Below, piece by piece: positions 23,213 through 35,786 of a stretch of 64,000 nucleotides of DNA (position 1 is the stretch's first letter; each line of letters opens with the position of its first letter). The translations under genes and the position numbers were made by a program. The stretch covers positions 23,320,536 through 23,384,535 of the forward strand of contig CM054062.1 in NCBI GenBank assembly GCA_028641055.1, read 5' to 3'. Below the pieces are notes generated by a model. That model searched no databases. It was not told the DNA's origin and saw nothing but the letters and a program-made list of their open reading frames with translations. This DNA comes from Alopecurus myosuroides. Lineage: Eukaryota > Streptophyta > Magnoliopsida > Poales > Poaceae.

Positions 23213-24542
23213 TGTTGGGAATATGCCCTAGAGGCAATCATGTATGATGTAATTCCCACTGTATTCATAAAGTTATTAAGTTGTACTTGTTTTGAACATC
23301 TGATATATGTCATTGAATATGTGATTCGATTGTGGAACTATATATTCATGTTGTTCATACTAGATTGTCCTTGGTCATTTAGGTTGTGCTGGACACACAC
23401 CCTAGACTAATGTGAGTGTTGGCAGATGACACAGTTCCACTTGTCATGGGCATGGTGATGCCATTCCAACGTTCACGGACTTGGCTAAAGAGTTTAGCAA
23501 GTCGGACTGACCCATATTGAGATGCAACGATCAAGTCGTCATTTGCATGTCTCAATCAATGTAATCCTTAGACCTGAGATTGTCGCACAATCCGAGTTGT
23601 GGATCACCGACTTAGTTTCTGTCAAACGTTGTTCTATGACAAGGCAACTATAAAGGCAGAGTTCAGGTCGAATGAGAAGCAAACTGCGTGATGTGGATAA
23701 TCAAGATGGGATTTTGCCCCTCCGAATGGAGAGATATTCTCTGGGCCCTCTCGAGTGATATGATTCAGGAAGCATGGCCATGCGCGACTCAGTTAAGTGT
23801 TAACTGTGTCGGTTGACTAAGAGTTAGTCAGATGAATCACATGTCACAGATCGAGAAGAGAGTTTAGCTATTTAAGGGATGACGATAAATCGCCTATAGC
23901 TCGACAAGGTATATCATGAGGCAAAAAGGACTAAGATGAATATCACATTGAAAGGTATGTCGTCATGACTCAATGGGACTTGGGAGTCGGCACGTTCTGC
24001 TAGGAGCCGCTACCGATTGATCGATTGAGAGTCGGACTCTAATCGTGTCCAAGTCGCCATGAGCCTGCAGGGTCGCACACTTAAGAGCGGGAGCAAATAT
24101 TGGTTGGGTTGGACCCGAACCGGAAATGGACTGAATTAGTGAGTCGGACTCACAGAGGGAATGGGCCACAAGTGTTGTGCAGCCCATTACCATACGCTAT
24201 ATAAAGAGGGGCGCATGTTGCCCAGCGGGCACGTTAGTCCACTCTCCCATGCGTTGGGAACCCTAGCCCCACTCAGTTCAGCCGCCGCACCGGACCTAGC
24301 AGTCCGCCGTCGGAGCTCCTCCTCGTACGTGTGGATACCGGCAGAGGTGCTGTACGTTCAGCGCTTCGACGTTCGAGGGATTGGATCGGCCGGACCGGAT
24401 CGTGGGACTGCACTGCCCCGACGCGCTTCACCGATAATCCGCAACCGCGCGTCTAGTGGTAATCATCGTGGCCTTCTACCTCGGCTAGATCTTGGAAGTA
24501 CCGCGTAGGAAAAGTTTTCGTTTATCTCTATGCGTTCCAACA
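23213..24542 (+). mobile_element. solo LTR of a Ty1-copia-like element
   Basis: 1330 bp starting tgttgggaatatgccctag and ending gcgttccaaca, flanked by a perfect 5-bp duplication gctat (23208-23212 and 24543-24547). No internal domain or second LTR is present, so it is the product of LTR-LTR recombination. A TATA-like ctatataaag near 24195 and downstream GC-rich sequence fit plus orientation. The tgttgggaatatgccctag start is familiar from grass copia LTRs. Confidence 0.88.
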
Positions 24543-24547
24543 GCTAT

Positions 24548-25759
24548 TGACCACGTCACCCCGAAGGCCTCTTTCTCTCCTGTGCTTAGTAGATGAACGG
24601 CTCGCCTTCCATTAGTTTTCTACTAGCAAATGGGCACGTGCAGTGCATGTCTGAATATCTACTAGCACACATAATATCAAACATAATAAATCTATCCTAA
24701 TATAGGATAAATTTCTTGAAAATTTGAACTTTCATGCCATGTCCACAATTTCAAAACCATCTATATATCACTTAAGTAAGTCTTTTTTTTTGGATACTAA
24801 CATCCAACCCTGTAACATCAGGTTCTTGGTCTGAATTTTCACAACACTTAAGCCTAGAAGTATAATTTCCTTGTTTCAGTTCTTCTTCAAACTTGGCATC
24901 TGCATAATTATGTTACATAAAAAGCTTGTCTAGCAGCATTTGTGAGGAGTCTTTGATCATGAAACATACATAATTTTAGTAAAAGCATTGACAATTGGCA
25001 TCAAATCAAATTCTGGCCAACTCTACCTTCTTACCCACTTGTTTTCCCATATTTGTGGATGACTCGTACCAACTTTAGTCCCCCAAGAGTTGTTCAAAAA
25101 GATTCATCGGTCAATCATGCATCACAGCAGGCTTGGACCCTATGAACTCGACTGCTGACATCATGTGCTGCAAGAACAAGAAAAAGAGTCTTCTCATTGA
25201 TATATACGTACTTCCATGGATTCTTCTGGCAGCAAGAGATGATGAGAGATACATCAAATTGGGGCCTCGAATGGTTGAACGGATAAGGGATCAGTGAATA
25301 GTGGCTAATCCTCCCGCACTCGAGAACGACGGATACTACGTCTTGTTGCTGCATTTGCCGGATCCACTGAACATTTAACTCAAACATAGATTATCACCCT
25401 TATATTTTTTCTGCAGTACAAATTAGGGACCAATCAATAAAAGATATGTAAAATCATGAAAGAAAATTATCTCCACTAATTAAATAGGCATAGAACGGGC
25501 AGGTTACATACCACCAGGTCATGTGCCAGTAGGAGGTAGCCGGTGCTCACAGGTGCTGGCTGCGTGGACTGGTGGTGAGCGGGCGCAGCGGCAACGAGAA
25601 TGGCAGCGGTACTCCTCATCCCCCTCACCGGTGGCGGCCACCCTCCTCGGCTTTAGCAGGCCAGCGGGCAAATAATGACGTATCCAGGATCTAGTGGCGC
25701 AGGAGAAAAGTAGAGGCGAACTCGCTTGCTGTAAAAAATCAATTGTGCCAAAGCAGAGC
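24548..25759. other. intergenic, degenerate
   Basis: No gene is supported. Near 24614-24645 ctagcaaatgggcacgtgc weakly resembles the actag-tgaatgcccgtgcg motif found at 44936 and 59975. A 90-codon minus frame at 25115-25387 and an 81-codon one at 25519-25764 have no recognised similarity. Confidence 0.5.
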
Positions 25760-26344
25760 AACACAGGACCAAATTCTCTCTACTCTAAAATTTCATACAA
25801 GAAGTCTAGATTAACACGATCAATCAATTTTAAAGACCAAACCTTTACTACCAGATCTATGGACCTTATGAATCACTTCATGAGCAGTAGCTACACTTTC
25901 TAAAATAAATCTCTCTTTGATGAAAGAAGATTGTTGATAAGAAATTAAACTACCAATTATCAGGGCAAGTCTATTTGTTACGGCTTTGGTGAAAATTTAA
26001 AAGAACAATTAAGCAAGCTAATTGGTCTAAATTTTTTCATACTTCTAGCCTCATTTTTTTTTTGAATCAGAGTTATCATTGAAAAGCTAAGTCTGTAAAT
26101 GTCTAGCTCATCATAAAACCAGGCATTAAACATAGGTATTAGACTTTTTCTTGATAATCTACCAAAAATACTGATATAACATGAAATACAGGCCATCAGG
26201 GCCTGGAGCTTCATCAGCATAAGAGCCAAACACAACTGCTTTAATTTCCTCTTAAAAAAACACTTTCAAGCAAAAGATTTTCTTCTACACTAACTTTTTC
26301 ACTTTCAGAAAAGAAAGCATGCCTAAAGTCTAATATCAGGCCTG
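25760..26344 (-). pseudogene. old LINE relic, reverse transcriptase N-terminal region
   Basis: On the minus strand, interrupted frames give DFRHAFFSESEK, then ADEAPGPDG, AWFYDELDIYRL, ITLIQKKNEARSMKKFRPIS and LLNCSF. These match the fingers region of a plant L1 reverse transcriptase but come from a more AT-rich lineage than the LINEs around it. It carries multiple stops and frameshifts. The neighbouring LINE is inserted at its 5' side near 26345. Confidence 0.75.
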
Positions 26345-26399
26345 TCCTTCTCCCTTTGTTGACGAAAACGCAAAAGTCTTGCGTTTCGATGCATTGATA

Positions 26400-29300
26400 G
26401 AAAAGAGAGTTTATGTACAAGCCTAGGAACAGGGGACCCCACACCATACAACTCAACCCGCTACAACTAGGGGAGAAGGAGGCCAAGGCCACTAGCTCCC
26501 GCGCACACCCAAGATCGAGCCTCGGTCTTGATGGTTTCCATCAAAGCGCCAACCGAGGGTCTTGCGTTGTCGAAGACGATCGCGTTCCGCTGCTTCCAAA
26601 TCCACCAGGCCGTGAGAGCATAATGGCCGACGAGGTCCCTTTACGCAGCAGCCGAGGGGTGGATCGAAGAGCAAGCTTCTACCAATCCACGAAGTCGTCC
26701 TTCACAACCGGTGGCCTAGCCGTGGATCGAATCCAAGATAAAACCTCATGCCAGATTGTCCGCGAAAACGAACACCCTGTGAGGATATGACTCATCGCCT
26801 CCAAGCCCTGGTCACAAAGCGGGCAGCTTTCCTGGTGTGGAAGCCCCGTGAGCGCAGTCTCTCACCCGTCCAGCAGTGATCCAGGAAGGCAAGCCAAATG
26901 AAGAATTTCACCCTTGGGGGTGCCCATGACTTCCAGTTAAGCTTCCAAGATCTCGACACGGTCGCTCCCCGGAATAGCGCCTCATAGCAAGATTTGGAAG
27001 AGTACTGGGCATGTGGTGTCCACCGCTAGACCAAGCGGTCTGGGGTCCCCTGTAGCTGGACCCCTTGCAGCAACCTCCACACCCGGATATATTGGAGAAG
27101 AGCAAGCGGGCATAAGGCTCCCGTAATATCCGAGATCCATCGGCGTTCAACCACAGCCTCCCTGACCGTTCGAGCTCTCCTTCGGCGTTTGTGGATCAGG
27201 GATGTAAGATTAGGTGCGATGTCCTCCATCGACCTACCCTCCAACCATTTGTCCTTCCAAAATAGAGCCACCGATCCGTCTCCTAGGACTAACTCAGTGG
27301 AGACCGCGAAGATCTGGTGTTATTCCCGGGAGAATTGCATGTCCAGACCCCTCCACGGCCGTTGTGGGTCAGTGTGTCGCCTCCAAAGCCAGCGGGTTCG
27401 AAGGCTAATCAATGTGCGGGCGAGGTCAGGGATCCCGAGGCCACCGAGCCGTAACGGTCGGCAGACCGCTGCCCAGTTAACGTGGCAGTGTCCCCTGTTA
27501 GCCGCCGCCTTCCCCGTCCAAAGGAATACACGTAAGATCTTCTCAATCCTCTTCAGGATCTTCTTGTTAGCGCTAATGACCACCAGTTGGTGGAGGGGAA
27601 TTGCCGCTAGAACTTCCTTGACCAGCGCAAGTCTCCCTGCTTTAGGCATCATAGCCGCCTTCCAAGATGGTAGTTTGTCAGCGATCCGATCAACCAACGG
27701 CTGCAATGCCTCGCTGGGAAGCCTCCGGAGCCCCAGCGGGATGCCGAGGTACTTGACCGGAAATTGGGCAAGTTGGCACCCCATCACCGCAGCCGCCTCG
27801 GTTGCCTCCTCCTCCCCACACCCTATAGAGGATACTGGACACTTGGCGAAGTTCGTGTAGAGCCTAGAGGCGTGGCCGTAGAGCGCAAGAATCCCTCTCA
27901 GATTTTTCAGCTCTGTGGGGTCCGCTTGGCAGAAAATCACCACATCGTCCGCGTAAAGAGAAACCGTGGTAACCAGGTCCTGACGTGCCACCCTGCGCAA
28001 GACTCCAAGCTTTGCTGCCTTGGTCAACACCTTATTAAGCGTGTTGATCACCAGGATGAACAGCTGAGGCGAAAGGGGGTCCCCCTGTCTCAACCCCTGC
28101 CTATGCCAAATAGGGGGGCCTGGCTCGCCATTGAGCATCACCCTGGAGCTTGTCGTGGAGAGTAGAATCGACACCCATTCACAAAATCTCAGCCCGAATC
28201 CCGTTTTATGGAGCACCTCGAAAAGGATCCCCCAAGAAACCGAGTCAAAGGCCCGTGCAATGTCCAGCTTGAGTAACACCCTAGGTTCCTTGAGACGATG
28301 GAGCAGCCGCGCGGTTTGTTGCACCAGCATGAAGTTATCATGTATGCAACGGCCTCGGATGAAGGCGCTTTGGTTGTTGTCGACCATGTTCTGCATCCGG
28401 GGGCGAGGCGGATGGCCAGGGCCGGGTCTTAGTCGCCAGCTTGGCGAATAAGTGTATAAGGATGATTGGTCTGAAATCACCAAGAGCGGCCGCATCCGGG
28501 CGCTTCGGCAACAAGACGATCAAAGCCTGGTTCAGCCCCTACAACCCCCGCCCGCTCATGGTGAAGAACTTGTTGAAAGGCGCCATGAAATCATCCTTGA
28601 CTATGCTCCAGCAGCTCTGAAGGAACTCAGCCGTAAATCCGTCCGGTCCCGGCGCTTTTCCCTACGGTAGCTGCCTCACCACCTCCCAGATCTCATCCAT
28701 CGTGAAGGGGTCTTCGAGACCGGCAAGGTCGTCGGTGTGCACCCCCAGGAAATCAAGGTCTAGTGAGAAATCCCTCTCCTCCGAAGTACCCAGTATATCT
28801 TGGAAGTGATTGAAAATCCCCTCCGCCATCTTAGCGTGGTCTGTCACCGCCTCCCCGTCCACGAAGAGCTCTCGGATAATGTTTTTCCGGCGGCGGTGGG
28901 CGGCGTGGTGATGGAAGAACGTTGTGTTGGCATCACCCTCTGCCAACCACGCAATATTTGCCCGCTGACGGGCCATCGTACGATCAAGAGAAGCGAGTCC
29001 AAGGTGAGTCTGTTTGAGCTTGGCGCGCAGGGCGCACTCTAGGTCAGAAAGTTGCCGCGACTCCATCGCCACGTCCAACCGAAGAATAACCTCCTGCGCA
29101 ACCAAAAGCTGCAGTCTTACACACCCAACCTTCTTATCGCTCCAACTCATTAAGTGACGAGCCGTGCGCTTCATTTTCGCGTGGAGGCGACGGAAGGGAT
29201 CCGGGTCCCCGTTGATAGTCCCCCACGCTGTCTCGACAGTGTCCTGAAACCCGTCAAGTTTCAACCTGAAGCGCTCGAATTGGAACCTCTTCCTCCCCCC

Positions 29301-30025
29301 CCCCCCCCCCCGCTGCGTGGTGCAATCGAGGAGCAGGGGGAGTGATCCGCCACCACCGAGGCCAAACAACGGAGTGTACAGCTGGCATGTAGCTCTTCCC
29401 AGTCAACGAGCAGAGCACCCTATCCAGCCTCACCAGGGTAGGGGGTTCCTCTCATTGGACTAGGTGTATCGCCGACCATGCAGGTACACATCCTTAAGTT
29501 CACAGTCGCTCAGGAAGCGCCTCATCCTACCCGTCATCCGCCGATGCAAGTTGTCGTTGTTTTTGTCCGCATCGCGGTAGATCATATTGAAGTCTCCGCA
29601 GAGCATCCACGGCCCTGGGCGTGTCGCTCGAATATCGCGCAGCTCCGCAAGGAAGGCGATCTTGGCGGTCTCATCCTGCGGGCCATACACCCCTGTGATC
29701 CACCAGGAAGTTCCCCCAGCAACCGGGGAGACCTTGGCTGTGACCGAATTGGCGTCCACATGGATGTTGTCAAGCGCAACCATGGAGCCCACCCAATCGA
29801 GAATGATACCCCCCTAGTGCCAATGGCCGGCAAACAACAGTAACCATCAAACTCGTTGCCGAGGGTTTCATTAATAATGCTAGGCGATACAAGGGAGAGT
29901 TTAGTCTCCTGGATACATACAATGGACGCGCCCACTGATCGAGCCAGGCTCGGGACATTCGAACGCCGCGCGCGGTCATTGAGACCTCGCGCATTCAACA
30001 CCAACACCCTGGGTTCGTACGACAT
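26400..30025 (-). pseudogene. LINE ORF2 (endonuclease, reverse transcriptase, zf-RVT), broken
   Basis: Starts at ATG 30025-30023 with MSYEPRVLVLNARGLND, an endonuclease start. VCIQETKLS, GVYGPQDE and CGDFNMIYRDADKNN follow. The linker is open in 29369-28662, with LAEGDANTTFFHHHAAHRRR. The reverse transcriptase follows: APGPDGFTAEF, LLKLDIARAFDSV (motif A, near 28275), GLRQGDPLSP, YADDVV (near 27950) and FPVKYLGIPLGLRR. The zf-RVT-like C-terminus has WAPPRVKFFIWLAF and ESCPLCDQG near 26800-26900. Frame breaks occur near 29820, 29310, 28670 and 28500-28400. It overlaps the end of ORF1 by about 31 bases. Not functional as seen. Confidence 0.87.
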
Positions 30026-31800
30026 AAGGAATGCGCACACCCTAATGACCAGACCCTGAGATCATACCTCGACGATGCGGCCACCCTGACGCTCTGCCAC
30101 CGTGGGGGAACAGCTGCCCCGCAGTTGGATGGCTCCTCCTCCTCTCCGATTAGGCCAAGCTTGTGTATCAAGACCCGCCGCGTTCTCTTCTCGGAGTTAA
30201 GATCACCTGGCTGGTTTGCAATCCTCGCGCTCCGGCGCGGCTGGAAGTCCATCTCCAGGAGCCTGGCACGCACCGTCGGGGTCTTCAGAAGAGCCTCCGA
30301 GCGAATCTTAGCCGCGGCCAGGAAACCCCCAATGGTGCGAGGGATCTCCGTGTCCAACCCCCTAGCAGCGCGACCTCTAGAACGTGCAAAGGTAACCGGA
30401 GGCGAGGCAAAGCGAGTCACGCCGAGAGCACTCGGAACACCCCCCGAGGAGTCCCTCAAAGGCGTGAGGTCCACCCTGATGGACTCTGGCGATGCCTCTG
30501 GTGATTGCGGATCCAGCGGACTGCCCCAAACAGGCGAGGCGAGGATAGGAGAGCGTCCCTCATCGTCAGCCACCTTCGCAGGGCGGAGTGGAGTGGAAAA
30601 CTCCCCCCTCCTCGTGTACCAATGTAGGGAACACCGTTCGATCCTCATCTTCCACGCGGCCCAGCAATCGCCCAACGCAGCCCGGCCCAGCAGGCGCGGC
30701 GGCGGCCCCGTATCCTTGAGCGTGGGCGATAGGAGAGTAACGCCCACCTCCTCGAGCGGCCCAACCAGGCGCTCCGTATCAGCGAGCAGCCCACCCAGGC
30801 GCTCTAGTTCGGCGATCGGCCCACACCCCCGCTCCATGCCAACGCAGCGCGCGTCACCCTCCTGCGTCACCCCTGACCCCCCTGTCGGCCCATTTTCCTT
30901 TACGACCAGGTCCACAGGACCAGGGGCGGCCTTCCTCGCAGCTTCCACATCCTCTGTCCTTCGTCCTTCCTCGACAGAAAAGAGGGAGCGCACCTGCTCC
31001 TTGTTCGCCAGCAGGCCAAGCACAGGGACCACGCCCACGACCACCGAACCCCCCGACGGCGCCTCTGACCGTCCTTCCACTGCAGGGAGCAGGTCCCCTT
31101 CCGCCAAAGCTGAACCAGGAGCGGTCCCCGTCCTAGCCCCAGTTTGAATCGACGCCTGATCCCCGGCCGCCCTGCGCTCTGCGGCCTTAGCCCTGGCGCC
31201 TGCGACCCAGGCCTCTTTCCTCCTCGCTTTTGCCCTCGCCCATTTCTTTTGGCGCCGCGACAAGGGTGGCGGCCCCACCTGGACGCCGGACGACAACGCC
31301 CGTACTGCCCCATCGCCACGATACCGGAGCAAGCCGTTGGAGCCTCCCGGCGCCGCGTCCAGCTGCGCGCCAGTGCCGCCGGCGGCGTCCGAACCCGGCA
31401 GGGAGTCCATGGACCCTGGCGTGTAGGAGTAGCGGCGCGTCGCCGGCCACTTTGGTGTTGGACCTCCACCGGAGCCACCCTGGGCGTTCGAACGCGGCGG
31501 AGGATGATTGTAGTCTGTCGTTCTTGTCGCGTGCACGAGGAGTGGATACAGCAGGGTCTTGACCTTGGGGGAAGAGACCAAGTTGAGCGGCGCGGCAAGC
31601 ATTGCTGGCGACGGCGGCCCCTCTGGCTCTGGGACGTGGAAGTCGATGCTTTTGGGGAGTGCGGCCAAGTCGACGCACCACGCCGAGAGACGGAACACGC
31701 TGAGATCCTCCCTTGACCTAGTGAGCGGATGCAATTTCTCTACCCACACCGCCGGCGGAGCGCGCTCCGCCGCGTCGAGGTTCCAGCAGTGGTCGGGGAC
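29995..31800 (-). pseudogene. LINE ORF1, C-terminal portion
   Basis: An open frame of about 600 codons read from the truncated 5' edge to a stop at 29997-29995. It begins with DHCWNLDAAERA, the region just after DUF4283 in plant LINE ORF1 proteins. The rest is low complexity, rich in Gly/Ala/Pro/Arg, with no zinc knuckle left. Because the 5' end is missing there is no native start codon. Confidence 0.7.
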
Positions 31801-31810
31801 TCCTTCTCCC

Positions 31811-32459
31811 AAAATGCGGCTCTGAGTATGATTATTTGTAAATCACTATTTTTTATCAGATTTTGTCATTTTTTTATAGCCCATAATACAAATAATTCTG
31901 CATTGCTATTTTACATTCTTGTAAGATATGTCATCGGGTATGTCCATAATTTTTCATTTTTTTTCTGAAACCGACTTCAACGCCATGGAGCCTCCACGGT
32001 GGGCATCTCGTCCACCGGTGCAGGCACTGTTGATCCCGTCGCCCTCCCGCTGCTGGGACCTAGGCGATATATACCATGAACATGTTATGCACCATCATGG
32101 ACGTAGGTAACTATATTTATGATCTCTAAGACGGAGGAGAGAGAAATGAGAAAAAGAGTCATTTCTTCTCTCAGCAACAATATGTCTCATAACATATTTA
32201 GTGATATCTGATTAAGACTAAGAAATAATCTATTGTAATTCATGTTTTTACGTGCCGGTCTAAGATATGGCAGCTTTATGAACCATTGTACATGTGCCCT
32301 TATAGAAAGGGTGAGAGGAAGTATTTTGTTGGATTGGAGGACGTGAAATTGGACGTGGTCTGCTATTTGCTAGGAAAAGTATGTTGTCCCTTTTATTTGG
32401 AAATTCAAATCGTTCGTTTGTTTCATCAGCATTGAGGCGGCAAGCCTTGTTCATCTCCG
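31811..32459. other. intergenic, mostly AT-rich
   Basis: No gene. At 32279-32301 accattgtacatgtgcccttata resembles the terminal sequence of the inverted-repeat element at 44535-44895 and may be the end of a decayed related MITE; its partner end is not visible. Confidence 0.45.
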
Positions 32460-33840
32460 GGAGCTCAGGTGTTGAGTTTGCTTTGTTTGGTGTCTACGGA
32501 CCAGACTGCAGTGATCTGAAGCTGGCGACTTTGAGGCGACGATGAGGCGGAACTGGATGGCCCGGATCCCCGACGTCGGGCGTTGAGCGCTCCTTCTCCA
32601 CGCTGATGGCCGGAGGGGAGGGCTCTCCCGCTGCTCTGGCCGGTTCTCCGGCGGCGTCCGGACGACGGGCGTTGAGGAGGTCGGAAGCGACCCGGTCCGC
32701 GGCCGGAGGTGGGCTGACATTGCTGAGGAAGCTGATGAGGCCGAGGCGGCGCGTCTGGAGGCTGAGCTCCGTTGCTCGCCACCGGCGCTGCCCACCTTTG
32801 CCGACTTCCTCGCTGTTGCCACCCGGTCGCCGGCTCGTCGCCGCCATGGTCGTGCGGGCGGTAGCCGTCCAGCTCCTGGCAGCGGTGCGGGCAGCAGGCG
32901 AGATTCGAGAGGGGCCGGTCGGGGAATCCATGTGGCTGCTGTGCCTTGCTCCCCGGCTCGCCGGCGGGGCTCTGCGCCGGCGCCCAGGTTGACGTCCTCG
33001 ACGCAGGCGGCGGCGGTCGAAGCGGGGATTGCGGCGCCCGCGCCTAGAGGAGGTGCGACCTCGATCCTGGGCCGTGGGCCAAGCCCTAGCGCGGCCTGCG
33101 CGACCCAGGACAGGCGGCCCATCCTAGGGTGGCGGTGCCAGGACGCCCGCTTCACCCCGGGCCTTGAACAACCCTCGCTGCTTGGGCCTGGGCCTTGTGG
33201 GCCGGCCCCGGCCTGGCTCTGGCTGCCAAAGGGTGCGAATAGCCTTCATCTGGGCCTTCCCGCATCGATCGCACAGATCGCAAAGCACTCGTCTCACGCA
33301 CGTAGGGTTCGTCGTGCCCGTCCTCCGCCGCCACTCGCATCCAGCTTTGCCGACGTTGTCACCGGTAGGATGAAGCGCCACCGCCCCTCTACCTCCCCTT
33401 CCCCGACGCGACGCTCCAGGTCGCCCCCTCCTCGCCGCGATTCCAGGTCGCCTCCCCGGACGCGGACGTCTGTGCGCGCGCCCCAGCAGGCTCGGTACCG
33501 GCCGCCGGCCCGGCGCTCCCCCGCGAGGCCCTTCGGGAGACACCGGGGTGAGGCACCGCGGCCTGGCTGGCCCAGCCGCCGGAGCCCCCCGCTGCAGGGC
33601 CGCGACAGGATCCCTCCGCGGGATGGCCGCCGTTCTCCACCTAGGGGGTCGTCCCCGGGCGCGATTCGACGCGAAGCGGTGCTGCGGGAGGGCCTGGTGG
33701 CCAATCCACCTCGCGTGGACACTACTGCTGCGGGTGGTTCCTAGCGGCAGCGCGACGCCAGCTCGCGTCCATCGAGGGTTGACCGTGACAGCCCGCCGGC
33801 ACGTGATGAATCAATTCTCCCACCCGACGGGTCCGCCGGC

Positions 33841-35786
33841 ATGGCCAAGAAGAAAAAGAAGTACAAAAAGAGGAAGCGTAAGCCGTCCTCCGAGGTGGTG
33901 GGTGGGCGGCCAGGAGCTACTGTGGTGCCCGCCGCTCATGCCACGATGGCGACGCGGACGTGCGGCGGGTGTTGTGGTTGCGGAAGGCTCCAGCTCCTGG
34001 GCCAAGGCATTGATGCAGGTTTCTTCTACATTGACATGGGGAACATCAAGCTGGCGGCGCCGGAACACTTGGCGTCCATCACCGTGCTCCCGGATCAGGA
34101 GGTGGAGCATTTGTTTGAGATCACGGGTGAGACGATCAGGGAGGAGCTGACTCGCCTCGACAGCGAGGCAACGTGGGTGGTGAGGGAGGTCTCCGCGACG
34201 GAGTTCGCGGTGGCCTTCCCCTCCCTCGGTCTCCTCAATGTTGTTTCCTGGGGTGCTACGACGACTCTGCCAGTCCACAACATCAAGGTCTCCATCAAGA
34301 AGTCTTCCTCTGACCCTGCCACGGTAGCCTCTCTCTCATCTGTGTGGATTAAGATCCACGGGATTCCGCGTGAGGTGAGATCCGACGCCTTCTTGCCGCG
34401 GATTGCCCAGGCTGTGGGTGTGTTCCAGGAGCTGGATGTGGCTTCCCTTCCTGGTGAGGGCCCTGTCCGGCTCCGGGTCTTGGTCCCGAACAGCTCCGCG
34501 ATCCCAGGACCGCTGCCGTTATTCTTCTTCGGCTTGGATGGCAGGATTCTGGAGGTGGAGGTGGAGGGGGAGGGTGAGCGTCAGGGGTCCATCTCCCCTC
34601 CTCCGCCGCCACACCACGATCCCTCCCCCGACCACAGTCTTTCCGAGGATGACGAGGGAGATTCTTCAGACGACGACTTCCCATAGGACGCTGCACAGGA
34701 CAGGGGGGAGCCGTCACTCCCGCCAGTGGCTCTCACTTCACCCCCGCCGCCTCCGCATACGGGGGTAGAGGCCAGGGTGATGGCTCTTGTTCAGACAGCC
34801 CAGTCTGGACAGTCTGTACCCGCACTGGCAGCGCTTGCTTTGAGTGAGCCGGTGCGGATGGACGGTGACGGGTCCGCACCGACGCAGGGGCTCCGGATCT
34901 CCCAGTACGGGTCCAACCTCTGCGGGGGTCCGGGGTCCTCAGAGCTCTCAGGACACAGCGGCTCGGAGGTGGCCATCTCTGCTTCACAGGTACTGGAGGG
35001 GGAGGGGAGGAGGACTCCTCTAGTGTGGGGATGGTGGTCCAGGCACCAGTTTCCCCACGCTCCCCGGGAGTGCTCTGCTACTTCCGGTCGCCGGGGACTC
35101 CTCCTTCACTGCCTCAGGGGTCCCCAGCGCTGGTCCCTAGGACGCCGATGGCTGGGCCTGTGGAGTTAGTCACGGTCTTCCCGACACTCCCGTGGATGAG
35201 CCTAGGGACCAGCCTCTGCGCCGCCCCAGACCTCCTCCACCGCCGCCCACCCGCGCCAGTGCGAGGCATGCCTCGAAGGCTAGCGGGGCGCTGACGGTAC
35301 CGACGATGGAGGTGGTGGCTTCCCGCCGCCGGGCGGCCCGTGACTCCGAGACTGGTACTACTCACACTTCCGAACCTCCTTCCCCCCCTCTGGCTCCCGT
35401 TTCTCGGTGTTAGCGTCGGTCCACCTGGATCACTTGGCTCAGGTGGAGTCAGACTGTGGTATTGTTTTCCGTGGTGAAAAGGGGCCTCGGTGTGACCAGA
35501 TCGAAGTTATTAGAGCGAAGGAGATCCTTGAGGGGGCCCTTGCTGCCGCTCGTGCCCAGGCAGAGTGTGAGCGGCGGGGGCCTCTGGAGCCCGCTGGAAC
35601 CGTGCAGGCTATGCAGGGATCCGGTAGTGGAACCTCTCCTGAGCAGACTAGTCTCGATCCTACTGCTGCGCCCCCCAGCCGGGGCGGAAGCGTGGGAGGC
35701 CCCCCAAGTCAGCGTCCCGGCCCTCGTCCTCTGGTAGGGCCCGACCAGTCCCCCGTAAGGGGACAAACCCGCCCGGTTCCAGATGA
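33841..35786 (+). pseudogene. LINE ORF1 (DUF4283 protein), interrupted
   Basis: Opens with MAKKKKKYKKRKRKPSS, a basic nucleic-acid-binding leader. A Cys-rich patch near 33960 is followed by a DUF4283-like domain (from about GFFYIDMGNIKL near 34020 to about 34530) and an acidic Ser/Asp stretch. An in-frame TAG at 34684-34686 interrupts the protein, after which the same frame continues. Further frame changes lead to the conserved C-terminal segment (IRAKEILEGALAAARAQAE near 35510). The last frame ends at TGA 35784-35786, overlapping the ORF2 ATG as ATGA. Confidence 0.8.

Larger units (their letters stand above)
26355..31800 (-). mobile_element. L1-type LINE, 5'-truncated, nested in an older LINE
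   Basis: Minus-strand LINE with the C-terminal part of ORF1 and a complete but damaged ORF2. The 10-bp repeat tccttctccc stands at both edges (26345-26354 and 31801-31810), a plausible target duplication. That would put the 5' truncation inside ORF1, which lacks its DUF4283 start. The 3' end has tctatcaatgcatcgaaacg on the minus strand near 26380-26405 and no long A tail. A 17-C tract at 29295-29311 lies between the endonuclease and reverse transcriptase. Confidence 0.82.

Noticed and set aside
30125..31147. 340-codon plus-strand frame
   Set aside because: Antisense shadow of LINE ORF1 at 29995-31800.
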